The notes: generated by a model not told the origin, from the letters alone. A stretch of DNA of 52,098 nucleotides from an uncultured Hyphomicrobiales bacterium (GCA_903884435.1 CAISEY010000031.1:1-52098); one strand, 5' to 3'. Shown: positions 36,174-45,247, counted from the stretch's first letter. Program-made: numbers and translations.

Positions 36174-37043
36174 TTGATTAACGTACGCGGAGCCAATTAT
36201 CAGGAAAATCTCGACAACGAGATGGGCCTTGAATTCTACAGCCTGTCTCACCGCTTCGGCTACCAGTCGCCGAACTGGCCCTATTTCGAGGACGTGAAGA
36301 TCGAGCGCATTCACTACATGGCGAAGTCCGGCGTGCTGTCGCAGCGCATCACGACCTCCATGCACAACACGACGCACATCGACGCGCCCGGCCACGTCGT
36401 CGCCGGCACCGCCTTCATCAACGAAATTCCGCTGCCGCACTTTTTTGGCTCGGGCATCGTGGTGTCGATCCCCAAGAAGAAATGGGAATCGATCACTTAC
36501 GACGATCTCGAAAAGGCCGCCGGCAAGGTCGTACGCCCCAACGACGTGGTGATCGTCAACACCGGCTGGCACCACATCTACGAGGACAACGAGGATTATT
36601 TCGCGCGCGCGCCGGGTTTCGTGCCCTCCGCCGCCGACTGGTTCGTCGAGAAGAAGGTCAAGGTCGTCGGCCACGACACCCAGGCCAACGATCATCCGCT
36701 CGCCACCGCCATCGGCCCGCAGCGCAACGGCCCGCTGCTGCCCCACCTCAAGGAAGAATATTTCGAGTGGTCGGGCGGGCGCGACTGGAAGGACGATTTC
36801 CCCGAGTGGGAGCCCGTGCACCGCAAGCTCTTCACCAACGGCATTCTCGGCATCGAGAACGTCGGCGGCGACCTCGACAAGGTCACGGGCAAGCGCGTCA
36901 CCTTCGCCTTCTTCCCGTGGAACTGGGAGCGCGGCGACGGCTGCATCATCCGCCTCGTCGCGATCGTGGACAAGGGCCAGAAGTATCGCATCGAAACCGG
37001 CGAGAGCTTTGGTCCGGGCGCGCCAAAATTCACGGGTCCGTGA
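36174..37043 (+). CDS. Cyclase family (kynurenine-formamidase-like) metal hydrolase
   Basis: The 289-residue protein has the family's metal motif HNTTHIDAPGH (H64, H68, D70, H74), matching HxxTHxDxPxH. Members hydrolyse formyl-kynurenine, isatin and other amides or lactams, and some open lactones, in the cytoplasm. The start is a TTG at 36174 set by GGGAGA seven bases before it. It heads a long co-directional plus-strand set, interrupted after it by a low-GC patch. Ring-opening of a lactam or lactone intermediate would suit the context. Confidence 0.85.
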   Translation: MINVRGANYQENLDNEMGLEFYSLSHRFGYQSPNWPYFEDVKIERIHYMAKSGVLSQRITTSMHNTTHIDAPGHVVAGTAFINEIPLPHFFGSGIVVSIPKKKWESITYDDLEKAAGKVVRPNDVVIVNTGWHHIYEDNEDYFARAPGFVPSAADWFVEKKVKVVGHDTQANDHPLATAIGPQRNGPLLPHLKEEYFEWSGGRDWKDDFPEWEPVHRKLFTNGILGIENVGGDLDKVTGKRVTFAFFPWNWERGDGCIIRLVAIVDKGQKYRIETGESFGPGAPKFTGP

Positions 37044-37105
37044 GCGCTTTTGCCTCATAGGCCTCTTAGTCGGCGTCTTACCTTGATGTGAGGAGCGAAG
37101 AGTCG

Positions 37106-37420
37106 ATGAAAGCCTTTCTCGGAATTTTCGCTGCGTCCATTGCGACGAGCTCGATTCCCGCCAAGTCAGCAGAGCGCTTCTGCCTTGTGAGAGCACTAGC
37201 AATGGCCCCGCTCGATTCCAAAATTACAAACGAGCAAGTTTTTGCGGAAATAACGCAGAAGTGCGCGGGGGGTGATGTGATTAGTTTTTCATCGGTCATG
37301 GGAAATGTCCTTTACCGGGCTTGTGACTTTACAAAATCAATCGTCACCGTACCCGACAGGGCAGGTTCAACCGTCGTTTGCGTATTCAACGGTACAATAC
37401 GAGCCCAAACCGCTCCATGA
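37106..37420 (+). CDS. Small secreted protein of unknown function in a low-GC patch
   Basis: The 104-residue protein has a clear signal peptide (residues about 1-23, ending AKSAE) and a mature part with four cysteines that could form disulfides: RFCLV, QKCAGG, YRACDF and VVCVF. I do not recognise a family. AGGAG lies 11 bases before the ATG. The DNA is unlike its neighbours: 117 of the 240 bases from 37201 to 37440 are G or C (49%), against about 65% nearby, so it was probably acquired separately. It separates the cyclase gene from the cupin gene in what otherwise looks like one operon. Confidence 0.5.
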   Translation: MKAFLGIFAASIATSSIPAKSAERFCLVRALAMAPLDSKITNEQVFAEITQKCAGGDVISFSSVMGNVLYRACDFTKSIVTVPDRAGSTVVCVFNGTIRAQTAP

Positions 37421-37564
37421 GGGTCGAAAGGTCGATTTTGAAATGCTCTACTGTCCGAATTTCCCTGCACGCGCAAGCATGAGAACTCGTTCATTGCGCA
37501 GCACTCACACCACACGCCCTGCTCAAATAATCGCTATCAACAAACAAACTCCGAGAGCTTAACG
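37421..37564. other. Low-GC non-coding stretch before the cupin gene
   Basis: These 144 bases continue the low-GC patch. I see no convincing gene, terminator or promoter in it. Short open frames that overlap the preceding ORF out of frame were rejected. Confidence 0.4.
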
Positions 37565-37915
37565 ATGCTTGCAAAGAAATTTTCGGACGCGAAACCCTAC
37601 GACGCCGTCAACCATCGCGGCAATCTCGGCCTGCGCCTGCAGGGCTTCGAGGCGGGCGGCCCGACCAACCAGTGGGTCGGCCTGTCGCACTTCCTGCCGG
37701 GCGGCGGCGCCGGGCCGGACTCGACGCCCTTCGAGAAAATCTACGTCGTGCTCGAGGGCGAGATGACGGTGATCGTCGATGGAAAGGAAACCGTGCTGAA
37801 GAAGCTCGATTCCTGCACCATCAACGCCAACGAGGTGCGCGAGATCGTCAACCGCGGCAATGACGTTTGCTCGATGATCGTCGTCATTCCCTATCCCCCG
37901 GGGCACAAGGCATGA
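37565..37915 (+). CDS. Small single-cupin protein lacking metal ligands
   Basis: The 116-residue protein is one cupin barrel (about residues 35-110) with the glycine-containing IYVVLEGEMTVIVDG motif. The usual HxH metal pair is replaced (PDSTPFEK) and the last His is also absent (VREIVN), so only the Glu is kept. Metal-independent isomerase, lyase, ligand-binding or regulatory roles are more likely than oxygenase activity. The stop overlaps the next gene's ATG by four bases, so it is coupled to the SDR. Confidence 0.75.
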   Translation: MLAKKFSDAKPYDAVNHRGNLGLRLQGFEAGGPTNQWVGLSHFLPGGGAGPDSTPFEKIYVVLEGEMTVIVDGKETVLKKLDSCTINANEVREIVNRGNDVCSMIVVIPYPPGHKA

Positions 37916-38715
37916 GCGAGGATTTTCTCAAGGATCCGCTGTCGATCTTCGCCGTCAGGGGCAAGGTCGCCATCGTCACCGGGGCGTCCGGCGCGTTTGG
38001 CGCGCTGGCGGCGAAAATCCTCGCGGGCGCGGGCTGCAAGCTCGTGCTCACCGCCGGCAAGAAGTCCGAGCTCGACGCCATCGCCGGCGAATGCGGCAAG
38101 CTTGGCGCCGAGGTCGAGGCGCTGAACCTGCGTCCCTCCTCCGAAGACCTCTGCGCGCAAATCGTCGAGGCCGGCGCGAAGCGTTTTGGCGGCGTCGATA
38201 TTCTCGTCATGGGCTCCGGCAAGAACGACGTGTCGAAGATCGTCGATATGACGCCGGCGCGCTTCCTCGACGTGATGGACGCCAATGTCACGCAAAGCTG
38301 GCTGATGGCGCGGGCCTGCTCGAAGCAGATGATCGCCCAGGGGCGCGGCGGCAAGATCGTGCTGATGTCCTCGGCGCGCGGCTTGCTCGGCCATCCCGCC
38401 GGCTACACAGCCTATTGCGCCTCGAAGTCCGCCGTCGATGGCATCACGAAGGCGCTCGGCTGCGAACTCGGGCCGACGGGGATCACCGTCAACGCCATCG
38501 CGCCGACCGTGTTCCGCTCGCCGCTGACCCAGTGGATGTTCGAGGACAACGACAACGCGAAGGCCGTGCGCGGCGGGTTTCTGACGCGCGTGCCAAAGGG
38601 CCGCCTCGGCGAGGCCTCCGATCTCGCGGGGCCCCTGCTGTTCCTCGCCTCCGCGGCGTCGGATTTCTACACTGGCCACATTCTTTACGCCGACGGCGGC
38701 TACACGGCGGGCTGA
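37912..38715 (+). CDS. Short-chain dehydrogenase/reductase
   Basis: The 267-residue protein is a classical SDR with the nucleotide motif TGASGAFG near residue 24, a catalytic Ser in LMSSARG, the YCASK catalytic Tyr/Lys and a C-terminal YADGGYTAG. It oxidises or reduces an alcohol/ketone with NAD(P) in the cytoplasm. It overlaps the cupin gene (ATGA) and precedes the 3-hydroxyacyl-CoA dehydrogenase gene by three bases, so all three are probably one transcription unit. Confidence 0.92.
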   Translation: MSEDFLKDPLSIFAVRGKVAIVTGASGAFGALAAKILAGAGCKLVLTAGKKSELDAIAGECGKLGAEVEALNLRPSSEDLCAQIVEAGAKRFGGVDILVMGSGKNDVSKIVDMTPARFLDVMDANVTQSWLMARACSKQMIAQGRGGKIVLMSSARGLLGHPAGYTAYCASKSAVDGITKALGCELGPTGITVNAIAPTVFRSPLTQWMFEDNDNAKAVRGGFLTRVPKGRLGEASDLAGPLLFLASAASDFYTGHILYADGGYTAG

Positions 38716-38718
38716 TCC

Positions 38719-39627
38719 ATGAGCAAGGCCCGTATAGGCGTTCTCGGCGCCGGCCTCATGGGCCACGGCATCGCGCAGATTTTCGCGCTGCACGGGCACG
38801 AGGTGGCGATTTACGACCCCGCGCAAGCGGCGCTCGACGTGGTGAAAACCCGCATCGTCGCCAACCTGCGCGATCTCGGCCAGGATCAAACCGCCGTCGA
38901 GCGCGTGACGCCGCGCGCCACGATCGCGGAGGCCGTGCGCGACGCCGATTTCGTCGTCGAGGCGGCGCTCGAAAACCTCGCCGTCAAGCAAACGATCTTC
39001 GCCGAGGTCGAGAAACACGCGCGCGCGGACGCGATCCTCTCCAGCAACACCAGCGTCATTCCCATCACGCAAATCATGCGGGGCGTGAAGGATGGCGCGC
39101 GCACGCTCGGCACGCACTGGTGGAACCCGCCCTATCTCGTGCCGCTCGTCGAGGTCATCGGCACGGACCGCACGTCGCAATCCGCCATCGACTGGACCAT
39201 GGCGCTGCACCGGTCGCTCGGCCAGACGCCGGTTCACGTGAAAAAGGACGTGCCGGGCTTCGTCGGCAACCGGCTTCAGCACGCGCTGTGGCGCGAGGCG
39301 ATCTCGCTCGTCGAGAACGGCATTTGCGACGCGGAGACCGTCGATATCGTGGTGAAAGCGAGCTTCGGCCGCCGCCTCGCGGTGCTCGGCCCGCTCGAGA
39401 ACGTCGACATGGTCGGGCTCGATCTCACGCAGGCGATTCACGAAACCGTCCTGCCGGCCATCGACAGCCGTCCCGCCCCGTCGCCGCTGCTGAAAAAGCT
39501 GATGGACGAGGGCAAGTTCGGCTTCAAGTCCGGCGAGGGCCTGCGCAAATGGAGCCCCGAAGACCAGGCCGCTCTGCGCCTCAAGGTTTTGCAACATCTC
39601 AAGACGGCGCGCGAAAACGACGTCTGA
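38719..39627 (+). CDS. 3-hydroxyacyl-CoA dehydrogenase family protein
   Basis: The 302-residue protein has an N-terminal Rossmann domain with GAGLMGHGIA and a C-terminal helical dimerisation domain. The catalytic His/Glu dyad is kept in THWWNPPYLVPLVEVI. Family members oxidise 3-hydroxyacyl-CoA or related 3-hydroxy-acids such as L-gulonate or carnitine. The WWNPP segment is different from the more common HFFNP, which hints at a non-CoA or unusual substrate. It precedes a Liv-type transporter, so it may act on the imported compound or its ring-cleavage product. Confidence 0.9.
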   Translation: MSKARIGVLGAGLMGHGIAQIFALHGHEVAIYDPAQAALDVVKTRIVANLRDLGQDQTAVERVTPRATIAEAVRDADFVVEAALENLAVKQTIFAEVEKHARADAILSSNTSVIPITQIMRGVKDGARTLGTHWWNPPYLVPLVEVIGTDRTSQSAIDWTMALHRSLGQTPVHVKKDVPGFVGNRLQHALWREAISLVENGICDAETVDIVVKASFGRRLAVLGPLENVDMVGLDLTQAIHETVLPAIDSRPAPSPLLKKLMDEGKFGFKSGEGLRKWSPEDQAALRLKVLQHLKTARENDV

Positions 39628-39642
39628 CCCCGGGAGCATCGC

Positions 39643-40914
39643 ATGTCCGAGACCATCACCCGCCGCCGCGCCGTGCAACTGGGCGCGGGCCTTGTCGCCT
39701 CTCCCGCCATTCTGCGCCCGGCCATGGCGCAATCGGCCGCCGACGTCATTCGCGTTGGCTACGTCAACGCGCGCACGGGTCCGCTCGCGGGCTTCGGCGA
39801 GGCCGACGCCTTCGTCCTCGACTCCATCCAGAAGGCGCTGGGGAACGGCATCGTCAATGGCGGCAAGACTTACCGGGTCGAGATCATCGCCAGGGACAGC
39901 CAGTCCAGTCCGAACCGCGCGGCGGAAGTCGCCTCCGAACTCATCCTGAGCAACAAGGTCGACCTGCTGCTGGCGACGAGCGCGCCGGAGACAACCAATC
40001 CCGTCGCCGATCAGGCGGAGGTCAACGAGACCCCGTGCATCACCACCAATTGCCCGTGGCAACCCTATTTTTTCGGTCGCAACGGCGATCCGGCGAAGGG
40101 TTTCAAATACACCTATCATTTCTTCTGGGGCCTCGAGGACGTGATCGCGGCCTTCCTCGACCTGTGGGACCAGTTGCCGACCAACAAGGTCGTCGCCGGC
40201 GTTTTCCCGAACGACGCCGACGGCAACGCCTGGGGCGACCCCAAACTCGGCCTTCCCCCGGCGCTCGCGGCGGCCGGCTACAAGCTCGTCGATCCCGGCC
40301 GCTATCAGGTCATGTCGAACGACTTCACCGCGCAGATCACGGCGTTCAAGAACGCCGGCTGCGAAATTGTCACCGGCAACATGATCCCGCCGGATTTCGC
40401 GACCTTCTGGGCGCAATGCGCGCAGCAGGGCTTCAAGCCGAAGATCGTCACCATCGGCAAGGCGCTGCTGTTCCCCTCGGTCATCGAGTCGCTTGGCGCG
40501 CGCGGCAATGGCCTCACCAGCGAAATCTGGTGGACGCCGAACCATCCCTTCAGGTCGGGCCTGACGGGCCAGAGCGCGCGCGATCTCACCGACGCCTACA
40601 CGAAGGCGACGAACCGCCCGTGGACGCAGCCGATCGGTTATGTTCACGCCCTGTGGGAAGTCGCCATCGACGTTTTGAAACGCGCGAAAAACGTCAAGGA
40701 TCCAAACTCGATTCTCGAGGCCATCGCCGCGACGAACTACAATTCCATCGTCGGCCCGGTGCAATGGACCGGCAAGCCCGTGAAGAACGTCACCAGGACG
40801 GCGCTGGTCGCGGGCCAGTGGAAAAAAGTTGGCGACAAGTTCGAACTCGTCATCACCGCCAACGGCCCGGCGCCGTCGATCCCCGCGGGCGGCAAGCTCG
40901 AACCGCTCGGCTGA
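39643..40914 (+). CDS. Liv-type ABC transporter solute-binding protein
   Basis: The 423-residue protein has a twin-arginine leader (ITRRRAVQLGAG, then AILRPAMAQS) and a type-I periplasmic binding fold with VGYVNARTGPLAGFGE, DSQSSPNRAAEVASELI and a C-terminal lobe, as in LivK-like receptors. Many relatives bind aromatic acids or other carboxylates and not amino acids. It is directly followed by both ATPases and both permeases of the same transporter, a complete five-gene importer. Confidence 0.92.
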   Translation: MSETITRRRAVQLGAGLVASPAILRPAMAQSAADVIRVGYVNARTGPLAGFGEADAFVLDSIQKALGNGIVNGGKTYRVEIIARDSQSSPNRAAEVASELILSNKVDLLLATSAPETTNPVADQAEVNETPCITTNCPWQPYFFGRNGDPAKGFKYTYHFFWGLEDVIAAFLDLWDQLPTNKVVAGVFPNDADGNAWGDPKLGLPPALAAAGYKLVDPGRYQVMSNDFTAQITAFKNAGCEIVTGNMIPPDFATFWAQCAQQGFKPKIVTIGKALLFPSVIESLGARGNGLTSEIWWTPNHPFRSGLTGQSARDLTDAYTKATNRPWTQPIGYVHALWEVAIDVLKRAKNVKDPNSILEAIAATNYNSIVGPVQWTGKPVKNVTRTALVAGQWKKVGDKFELVITANGPAPSIPAGGKLEPLG

Positions 40915-40936
40915 TTTTTCGCGCGGGGCTCCCTGC

Positions 40937-41665
40937 ATGACGGCGATCCTCGCGCTCGAAAACCTGTCGAAACGCTTCGGCGCCGTGGTCGTCGCCTCGG
41001 ACATCGACCTCGCCGTTCCCCGCGGTCAGGCGCTCGGCGTCATCGGCCCCAATGGCGCGGGCAAGACAACCCTCTTCGGAATGATCGCCGGCTCGGTGCG
41101 GCCGGACGCGGGACGCGTGGTTTTCGACGGCGCGGACATCGCGCGCCTGCCGCCCGCGCGCCGTTGCCGCCTCGGCGTCGCCCGTTCGTTCCAGATTCCG
41201 CAGCCCTTCGGCGCCATGAGCGTCTTCGAGAACCTGCTCGTCGCCGCGCGCATGGGCGCGGGCCTCGACCAGGGCGAGGCCAACGCGCTCTGCGTCGAAA
41301 CTCTGGAGCGTTGCGGCCTCGCCGCGCTCGCCAACCGCCGCTCGGGGTCGCTGACGCTGCTGCAAAGGAAACGGCTCGAACTCGGGCGGGCGCTCGCCAG
41401 CAAGCCGAAACTTCTGTTGCTGGACGAAGTCGCCGGCGGCCTCACCGACGAGGAATGCAAGTCGCTCGTCGCGCTCGTTCGCGCCGTGAAGGAAAGCGGC
41501 GTCACCATTGTCTGGATCGAGCACGTCGTTCACGCGCTGATCGCGGTCGTCGACCGGCTTGTCGTGCTGCATGGCGGCGCGCTGATCGCCGACGGCGAGC
41601 CCCGCGAGGTGATCGCGAGCCCGCGCGTCGCGGAAATCTACATGGGGATTCCCGCCGATGCCTGA
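40937..41665 (+). CDS. Liv-type ABC transporter ATPase (LivG-like)
   Basis: The 242-residue ATPase has Walker A GPNGAGKTT and Walker B LLLLDEVAGGLTDEE. The signature region reads LTLLQRKRLELGRAL, so the LSGGQ glycines are absent; related aromatic-acid Liv clusters often show a reduced signature here. The C-terminal residues fit the LivG subtype. It overlaps the next ATPase gene by eight bases. Start ATG 40937 was chosen over a longer frame that overlaps the binding-protein gene. Confidence 0.9.
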   Translation: MTAILALENLSKRFGAVVVASDIDLAVPRGQALGVIGPNGAGKTTLFGMIAGSVRPDAGRVVFDGADIARLPPARRCRLGVARSFQIPQPFGAMSVFENLLVAARMGAGLDQGEANALCVETLERCGLAALANRRSGSLTLLQRKRLELGRALASKPKLLLLDEVAGGLTDEECKSLVALVRAVKESGVTIVWIEHVVHALIAVVDRLVVLHGGALIADGEPREVIASPRVAEIYMGIPADA

Positions 41666-42362
41666 ACCGCTGCTGCGCGTGCGAAACCTCGAGGCGTTTC
41701 ATGGCGACTTCCAGGCGCTGTTCGGCGTCTCGCTCGAGATTGGCGAGGGCGAGGTCGTCGCCATCGTCGGCGCCAATGGCGCGGGCAAGAGCACGCTGTT
41801 CAGGACCATCGCCGGCCAGCTCGCCGCGCGCCGCGACGCCGTGACTTTCGCGGGCGAGGCCATCGGCGGCCTGCGCGCCCACGAGATCGCGCGGCGGGGC
41901 ATCGCGCTGGTGCCGGAAGGCCGCCGCCTCTTCCGCTCGCTGAGCGTCGAGGAAAACCTGCTGATGGGCGGCGAGGCCCGGCGCGAGGGCGCCTGGAGCC
42001 TGCGACGCGTCTTCGGCCTCTTCCCCGTGCTGCACGAACGGCGCCGCCAGCCAGCGACGGAATTGTCCGGCGGCCAGCAACAAATGGTCGCCATCGGCCG
42101 CGCGCTCATGTCGAACCCGAAACTGCTGCTCTGCGACGAAATCAGCCTGGGCCTCGCGCCCGTCGTCGTGCGCGACATTTACGCGCGTCTGCCGGACATT
42201 GTCGCGGAGGGAACCTCCCTCGCCATCGTCGAACAGGACATCGTGCAGGCGCTCGCCGCCTCGCGCCGGGTTTATTGCCTCCAGGAGGGCCGCGTCGCGC
42301 TCGCGGGCGAGAGCGCCGACGTCACGCGCGAAAAAATCGCCGCCGCCTATTTCGGGGTCTGA
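41658..42362 (+). CDS. Liv-type ABC transporter ATPase (LivF-like)
   Basis: The 234-residue ATPase is complete, with GANGAGKST, a full LSGGQQQMVAIGRAL signature and Walker B LLLCDEISLGLAP. LivF and LivG form the heterodimeric motor of branched-chain-amino-acid-type importers. Its intact signature may compensate for the reduced one in LivG. It overlaps livG and precedes the first permease by four bases. Confidence 0.92.
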   Translation: MPEPLLRVRNLEAFHGDFQALFGVSLEIGEGEVVAIVGANGAGKSTLFRTIAGQLAARRDAVTFAGEAIGGLRAHEIARRGIALVPEGRRLFRSLSVEENLLMGGEARREGAWSLRRVFGLFPVLHERRRQPATELSGGQQQMVAIGRALMSNPKLLLCDEISLGLAPVVVRDIYARLPDIVAEGTSLAIVEQDIVQALAASRRVYCLQEGRVALAGESADVTREKIAAAYFGV

Positions 42363-42366
42363 CGAG

Positions 42367-43233
42367 ATGGACTGGCTGAACTCCATCGTCCAGGGCGTGC
42401 TCGTCGGCGGGCTGTATGCTCTCTTCGCGGCGGGCCTGTCGCTGATTTTCGGCGTCATGCGTCTCGTCAACATCGCCCATGGCGATCTCGTCGTGCTCGC
42501 CGCCTATTTCGCGCTCGTCACGACCCGGACGCTCGGCGTGGGGCCCCTGGCGTCGTTGCTGATCGTCGCGCCGCTGATGGCGGCGATCGGCTACGGGCTG
42601 CAACGCTTCCTGCTCAATCGCACGCTCGGCGAGAATCTGCTGCCGCCGCTGCTCGTCACCTTCGGCCTTTCGGTCATCCTGCAAAACGGCCTGCTGCAAG
42701 TCTTCACCGCCGACAGCCATAAATTGCAGGCCGGCGCCCTCGAAACGGCGAGCCTTCCCGTGGTCGAGGGCCTCTCGCTCGGCGTGCTGCCGCTGCTGCA
42801 ATTCGCCGTCGCCGTGGCGATGATCGCCGGTCTCCAGGCGCTGTTCTACAACAGCGCGATGGGCCGCGCCTTTCGCGCCGCTTCCGACGATCCGGCGACC
42901 GCGCAACTCGTCGGCCTCGACAATCGTCATGTTTACGGCCTTGCCATGGCGCTGTCGCTCGCGGTGACGGCGGTCGCCGGCGTGTTTCTCGCGGTGCGCG
43001 CCAATTTCGATCCCTCCATAGGGCCCGCGCGGCTGATTTTCGGTTTCGAGGCCGTGATCATCGGCGGCCTCGGCAACCTCTGGGGCACGCTCGCCGGCGG
43101 CATTGTCATCGGCGTCGCCCAGGCCATCGGCGCGAAGCTCGATCCCGGCTGGCAATTGCTGGCGGGCCATCTCGCTTTTCTGCTGGTGCTGGCGATCCGC
43201 CCGCAAGGGTTTTTCCCAAGGGTGCAGGAATGA
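42367..43233 (+). CDS. Liv-type ABC transporter permease (LivH-like)
   Basis: The 288-residue inner-membrane protein has about eight hydrophobic segments. It carries the LivH motifs GGLYALFAAGLSLIFGVM near the N-terminus and GGLGNLWGTLAGG in the C-terminal half. With the LivM-like protein it forms the transmembrane channel. ATG 42367 was chosen because the longer frame overlaps livF. Its stop overlaps livM (ATGA). Confidence 0.92.
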   Translation: MDWLNSIVQGVLVGGLYALFAAGLSLIFGVMRLVNIAHGDLVVLAAYFALVTTRTLGVGPLASLLIVAPLMAAIGYGLQRFLLNRTLGENLLPPLLVTFGLSVILQNGLLQVFTADSHKLQAGALETASLPVVEGLSLGVLPLLQFAVAVAMIAGLQALFYNSAMGRAFRAASDDPATAQLVGLDNRHVYGLAMALSLAVTAVAGVFLAVRANFDPSIGPARLIFGFEAVIIGGLGNLWGTLAGGIVIGVAQAIGAKLDPGWQLLAGHLAFLLVLAIRPQGFFPRVQE

Positions 43234-44297
43234 CCGGCGCGCGGATCGAGACATCGACGCGCGCCAGCCGGGCCGGCGCGGTCGGATTCGCCGCGCTGCT
43301 TCTCGCGCTCGCGGCCGCGCCATGGCTGACCGGAAGCGCCAACCTCGGACTGCTCACGCAGATTTTCGCCTATCTCGCGCTCGCGACCCTGTGGAACCTG
43401 CTCGCGGGCTTTTCCGGCCTCGTGTCGGTGGGCCAGCACGCCTGGGTCGGACTTGGCGGCTATTGCCTGTTCGGTCTCGCGATTTTCGCGGGCCTGCATC
43501 CGCTCGCGGCGATCCCCGTCGCGGGCCTCGTCGCCGCCACGCTGGCGATCCCCGTCGCGGGCCTGCTGTTTCGCCTGCGCGGCTCCTATTTCGCCATCGG
43601 CTCCTGGGTCGTGGCGGAAGTGTTCCGGCTGCTCGCCTCGCAAGTCACGGCGCTTGGCGGCGGGTCCGGCACGAGTTTGCCAGCGCGGATCGTCACCTCC
43701 ATGGCGGGTAGCCGGCAGGAGCGGGAATTCCTGATCTACTGGACCTCGCTCGCCCTCGTCGTCGTCATCCTCGGCCTCACGGTCTGGCTGCTGCGCTCGC
43801 GCTGGGGCCTGTCGCTGCGCGCCATCCACGACAACGAACCCGCAGCGACCAGCAACGGCGTCGAGGTCACGCGCACGCGGCTTGTCGTGTATATGCTCGC
43901 CGCGGCCGGCACGGCCATGGCCGGCGCGCTGATCTTCCTGCAAAAGCTGCGAATTTCCCCGGACGCCGCCTTCAGCGTCAACGACTGGACGGCTTTCGTC
44001 ATCTTCATCACCGTGATTGGCGGCGTCGGCCGCGTCGAGGGGCCCATGATCGGCGTCATCGTGTTTTTCGCCCTGCGGCAAACGCTGGCGGACCTCGGCA
44101 CGCTCTATCTGATGATGCTCGGCGTCGTCGCCATCGCGGTCATGCTGAAGGCGCCGCACGGCGTCTGGGGCCTGATCGCGGAAAAGTGGGGCGTCGAACT
44201 CATCCCGCTGCAACGCCGCGTTGTTTATGCTACTGCCGCCGGGAGCCCGGACAGCCAGCCGTCCGCCGCGGCCACAACAGAGGATCGACAATCATGA
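43230..44297 (+). CDS. Liv-type ABC transporter permease (LivM-like)
   Basis: The 355-residue protein has eight to ten hydrophobic helices and the LivM segments LAGFSGLVSVGQHAWVGLGG and IGGVGRVEGPMIG. A polar C-terminal tail of about 25 residues extends past the last helix. It pairs with the LivH-like permease. Its stop overlaps the start of the BKACE gene by four bases, which links import directly to a catabolic enzyme. Confidence 0.92.
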   Translation: MTGARIETSTRASRAGAVGFAALLLALAAAPWLTGSANLGLLTQIFAYLALATLWNLLAGFSGLVSVGQHAWVGLGGYCLFGLAIFAGLHPLAAIPVAGLVAATLAIPVAGLLFRLRGSYFAIGSWVVAEVFRLLASQVTALGGGSGTSLPARIVTSMAGSRQEREFLIYWTSLALVVVILGLTVWLLRSRWGLSLRAIHDNEPAATSNGVEVTRTRLVVYMLAAAGTAMAGALIFLQKLRISPDAAFSVNDWTAFVIFITVIGGVGRVEGPMIGVIVFFALRQTLADLGTLYLMMLGVVAIAVMLKAPHGVWGLIAEKWGVELIPLQRRVVYATAAGSPDSQPSAAATTEDRQS

Positions 44298-45247
44298 ACG
44301 AGCCAGCCAAGCGCGACCTCCGGAACAAGGTCATCATTTCCTGCGCCATCACCGGCTCGATTCACACGCCGACCATGTCGCCGTATCTGCCGGTGACGCC
44401 CGACGAGATCGCGGCCTCGGCCATCGGCGCCGCGGAAGCGGGCGCGGCGATCCTGCACCTGCACGCGCGCGATCCGCAGGACGGGAGGCCCACCGGCGAC
44501 CCGAAGGTCTTCATGCAATTCCTGCCGCGCATCAAGGCGGCGACGAACGCGGTGGTCAACATCACCACGGGCGGCAGCGTGCAGATGACCATCGAGGAGC
44601 GCATCGCCGCCTCGCTCGTCGCCTCGCCCGAAATGTGCTCGCTCAACATGGGCTCGATGAACTTCGCGCTCTATCCGATGGCCTCGCGCTACAAGCAATG
44701 GAAGCACGACTGGGAACTCCCCTACCTGCTCAATTCCGACGCCAACATTTTCCGCAACACGTTCCGCGACATCGAACACATCTACAAGCAGCTCGGCGAG
44801 GGCCACGGCGTCAAGTTCGAGCATGAATGCTACGACGTTGGCCACCTCTACAATCTCGCACATTGCCTCGACCGCGGCCTGTTCAAGCCGCCGGTGTTCC
44901 TGCAAATCATCTTCGGCATTCTCGGCGGCATCGGCCCCGACGTCGACAACCTCATGTTCATGAAGAAGACCGCCGACAAGCTGTTCGGCAAGAACTACCG
45001 CTGGTCGGTGCTCGCCGCGGGCCGCTCGCAAATGCCGTTTTGCGCGCATTCCACCATGATGGGCGGCAACGTCCGCGTTGGCCTCGAGGATTCGTTGTTC
45101 ATCGGCCGCGGCGAACTCTCGACCAGCAACGCCCAGCAGGTGACGAAGGTGCGCAAGATCATCGAGGAACTCGGCTACGAGGCGGCGAGCCCCGACGACG
45201 CGCGCGAAATGCTCGGTCTGAAGGGCGCGGCCCTCGTGAAGTTCTAG
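44294..45247 (+). CDS. BKACE-family beta-keto acid cleavage enzyme
   Basis: The 317-residue TIM-barrel protein begins with KVIISCAITGSIHTP and carries the zinc motif HLHARDPQDGRPTGDP near residue 55, with later GPDVDNLMFM and AAGRSQMPF segments. BKACE enzymes (type member Kce, 3-keto-5-aminohexanoate cleavage) react a beta-keto acid with acetyl-CoA to give acetoacetate and a CoA ester. Start ATG 44294 overlaps the permease stop. A beta-keto acid formed by the dehydrogenases upstream in the same operon is the likely substrate. Confidence 0.9.
   Translation: MNEPAKRDLRNKVIISCAITGSIHTPTMSPYLPVTPDEIAASAIGAAEAGAAILHLHARDPQDGRPTGDPKVFMQFLPRIKAATNAVVNITTGGSVQMTIEERIAASLVASPEMCSLNMGSMNFALYPMASRYKQWKHDWELPYLLNSDANIFRNTFRDIEHIYKQLGEGHGVKFEHECYDVGHLYNLAHCLDRGLFKPPVFLQIIFGILGGIGPDVDNLMFMKKTADKLFGKNYRWSVLAAGRSQMPFCAHSTMMGGNVRVGLEDSLFIGRGELSTSNAQQVTKVRKIIEELGYEAASPDDAREMLGLKGAALVKF

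Noticed and set aside
37891-41004. A 1037-codon open frame on the minus strand
   Set aside because: It lies opposite four well-supported plus-strand genes (SDR, 3-hydroxyacyl-CoA dehydrogenase, Liv binding protein and others), is very rich in Arg, His and Asp, and shows no domain. Long antisense frames are common in high-GC DNA.
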